Part shown: positions 5,367 through 6,275 of the stretch, piece after piece
Layout of the letters: every line of letters starts with the position of its first letter
Position numbering within the stretch: position 1 is the stretch's first letter
DNA from: CSBr16-57R1 sp041163265
GTDB taxonomy: Bacteria > Actinomycetota > Nitriliruptoria > Nitriliruptorales > Nitriliruptoraceae
DNA: 6,275 nucleotides
Direction: 5' to 3'
NCBI GenBank assembly: GCA_041163265.1
Contig: JBEARL010000092.1
Location: 1-6,275 of the forward strand
Made by a program: the position numbers and the translations under genes
The notes under the pieces: generated by a model
Databases searched by the model: none
The model's input: the letters and a program-made list of their open reading frames with translations, nothing else
What the model was told of the DNA's origin: nothing

Positions 5367-6275
5367 TTGTCCCCTGCCGCCGACGCCGCGAAGCCGTCCG
5401 GGAAGCCCGCCGCGACCTACGACGCCGCGAGCATCACCGTCCTCGAGGGCCTCGAGGCGGTCCGCCGCCGGCCCGGCATGTACATCGGCACGACGGGGCC
5501 GCGCGGCCTCCACCACCTCGTCTGGGAGGTCGTCGACAACTCGGTCGACGAGGCGCTCGCGGGGCGCTGCTCGACGATCACGGTGACGCTGCGGGCCGAC
5601 GGCGGCGTCACGGTCACCGACGACGGCTCGGGCATCCCCGTCACCGAGCATCCGCGCGAGGGCCGCAGCGCCCTCGAGGTCGTGATGACGGTGCTGCACG
5701 CCGGCGGCAAGTTCGACTCGCAGGCCTACGCGGTCTCGGGCGGTCTGCACGGCGTGGGCATCAGCGTCGTGAACGCGCTCTCGACCCGCCTCGAGGCCGA
5801 GGTGCACCGCGACGGCGGCGTGCACCGCCAGGCCTACGCCCGCGGCGTCCCCGAGGGGCCCGTCGTCCGCACCGGCGACGCCGACGACACCGGCACGACC
5901 GTCACGTTCTGGCCCGACCCCGAGGTGTTCACCGAGGGCGTGGTGCTGGACGCGGGCACGATCGCCCGCCGCCTGCGCGACACGGCGTTCCTCAACGCGG
6001 GCCTCGTCCTCCACCTCGTCGACGAGCGCGAGGACGCCCTCGGTGACGACGCGCCGGCGCCGGCCGCGGGCGGCCTCGGCGACGACGACCGCTTCACCCC
6101 GCGCCGCTGGACGTTCCACGCGCCGGAGGGCCTGCGCGACTTCGTCGACCACCTCCGCACGACCCGCGCCCGCACCGGCCTGCACCCGGTCATCACGATG
6201 CAGGCCGAGGAGGAGGGCCCCAAGGGCGTCCACTCCCTCGAGATCGCCCTGCAGTGGATCGACGACTACACCGAC
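5367..6275 (+). CDS. gyrB: DNA gyrase subunit B (5' part, 3' end outside window)
   Basis: GyrB is the ATPase subunit of the type II topoisomerase that introduces negative supercoils. The first 303 residues are present. The GHKL ATPase motifs are intact: EAVRRRPGMYIGTTGPRGLHH, the N-box EVVDNSVDEAL (E54, D57, N58), DDGSGIP (D86-G87-x-G89), the lid segment VLHAGGKFD and GGLHGVGISVVNAL (G125-G131). GTTVTFWPD and a FLNAGL-type segment follow. Between DERE (219-222) and WTFHAPEGL (248-256) is an Asp/Ala/Pro/Gly-rich stretch of about 25 residues; longer, variable insertions at this place are also known in mycobacterial GyrB. The start is TTG 5367, the first in-frame start after the TAG at 5292-5294, with a GAGAGG site; it adds a 17-residue Ala/Lys/Pro-rich leader before TYDAASITVLEGLEAV. 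GyrB rather than ParE is favoured by location beside dnaA-dnaN-recF. Confidence 0.96.
   Translation, partial: MSPAADAAKPSGKPAATYDAASITVLEGLEAVRRRPGMYIGTTGPRGLHHLVWEVVDNSVDEALAGRCSTITVTLRADGGVTVTDDGSGIPVTEHPREGRSALEVVMTVLHAGGKFDSQAYAVSGGLHGVGISVVNALSTRLEAEVHRDGGVHRQAYARGVPEGPVVRTGDADDTGTTVTFWPDPEVFTEGVVLDAGTIARRLRDTAFLNAGLVLHLVDEREDALGDDAPAPAAGGLGDDDRFTPRRWTFHAPEGLRDFVDHLRTTRARTGLHPVITMQAEEEGPKGVHSLEIALQWIDDYTD

Noticed and set aside
5367..5375. TTGTCCCCT as a DnaA box
   Set aside because: It matches TTGTCCACA at only seven of nine positions and coincides with the gyrB start codon.
5262..6233. 323-codon open frame on the minus strand opposite gyrB
   Set aside because: It covers the intact GHKL domain of gyrB and shows no motif of its own.
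1..6275. CRISPR arrays, tRNA, rRNA, transposases or attachment sites
   Set aside because: No spaced repeat array, cloverleaf, rRNA-like segment, transposase motif or terminal repeat pair was seen; the only exact long repeat is the dnaN tandem duplication.

Overview
The window is a replication-initiation locus from a very GC-rich bacterium. Almost every third codon position is G or C. The order is dnaA (3' part), a spacer that may be the chromosomal origin, dnaN, recF, dciA (DUF721), a dsbB-like gene, a thioredoxin-like gene, and gyrB (5' part). All genes are on the + strand. The DnaA C-terminus, the RecF SQGEAWS signature, the DUF721 gene after recF and the GTG/TTG starts all point to Actinomycetota. 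The dsbB and thioredoxin genes between dciA and gyrB are not part of the usual actinobacterial order, which suggests a deep-branching class (Acidimicrobiia, Nitriliruptoria or Thermoleophilia are possible). That placement is an inference.

Layout: 1-765 is the C-terminal 254 residues of DnaA. 766-1063 is non-coding and carries repeated TCGTCCNCA-like motifs, a GC-rich version of the DnaA box, so it is an oriC candidate. 1064-2228 is dnaN, broken as sequenced by a perfect 52-bp tandem duplication (1575-1626 and 1627-1678). Removing one copy restores a normal 370-residue clamp. 2234-3415 is recF, 3412-3939 dciA, 3936-4493 dsbB-like and 4490-5161 a membrane-anchored thioredoxin-like protein. These four genes are joined by 4-nt stop/start overlaps, and recF starts 5 nt after dnaN, so dnaN to the thioredoxin gene looks like one translationally coupled operon. 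5162-5366 is a spacer with a DnaA-box-like site and a TAGACT -10 element. gyrB starts at a TTG at 5367 and runs off the window.

How the genes fit together: DnaA opens the origin, DciA is the helicase-loading factor used by bacteria that lack DnaC/DnaI, DnaN is the polymerase clamp, RecF handles gap repair and fork restart, and GyrB removes supercoils. The two redox genes form an extracytoplasmic disulfide module (membrane quinone-linked oxidase plus thioredoxin-fold partner) that shares the transcript but has no obvious role in replication.

The most important observation is the dnaN duplication. In an essential gene it is most likely an assembly artefact or a very recent, revertible mutation. 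Because no stop codon occurs in the shifted frame, the sequence as given encodes a 783-residue DnaN-nonsense-RecF fusion. No clearly new biological system is visible. The disulfide gene pair inside the replication operon is the most unusual genuine architecture.
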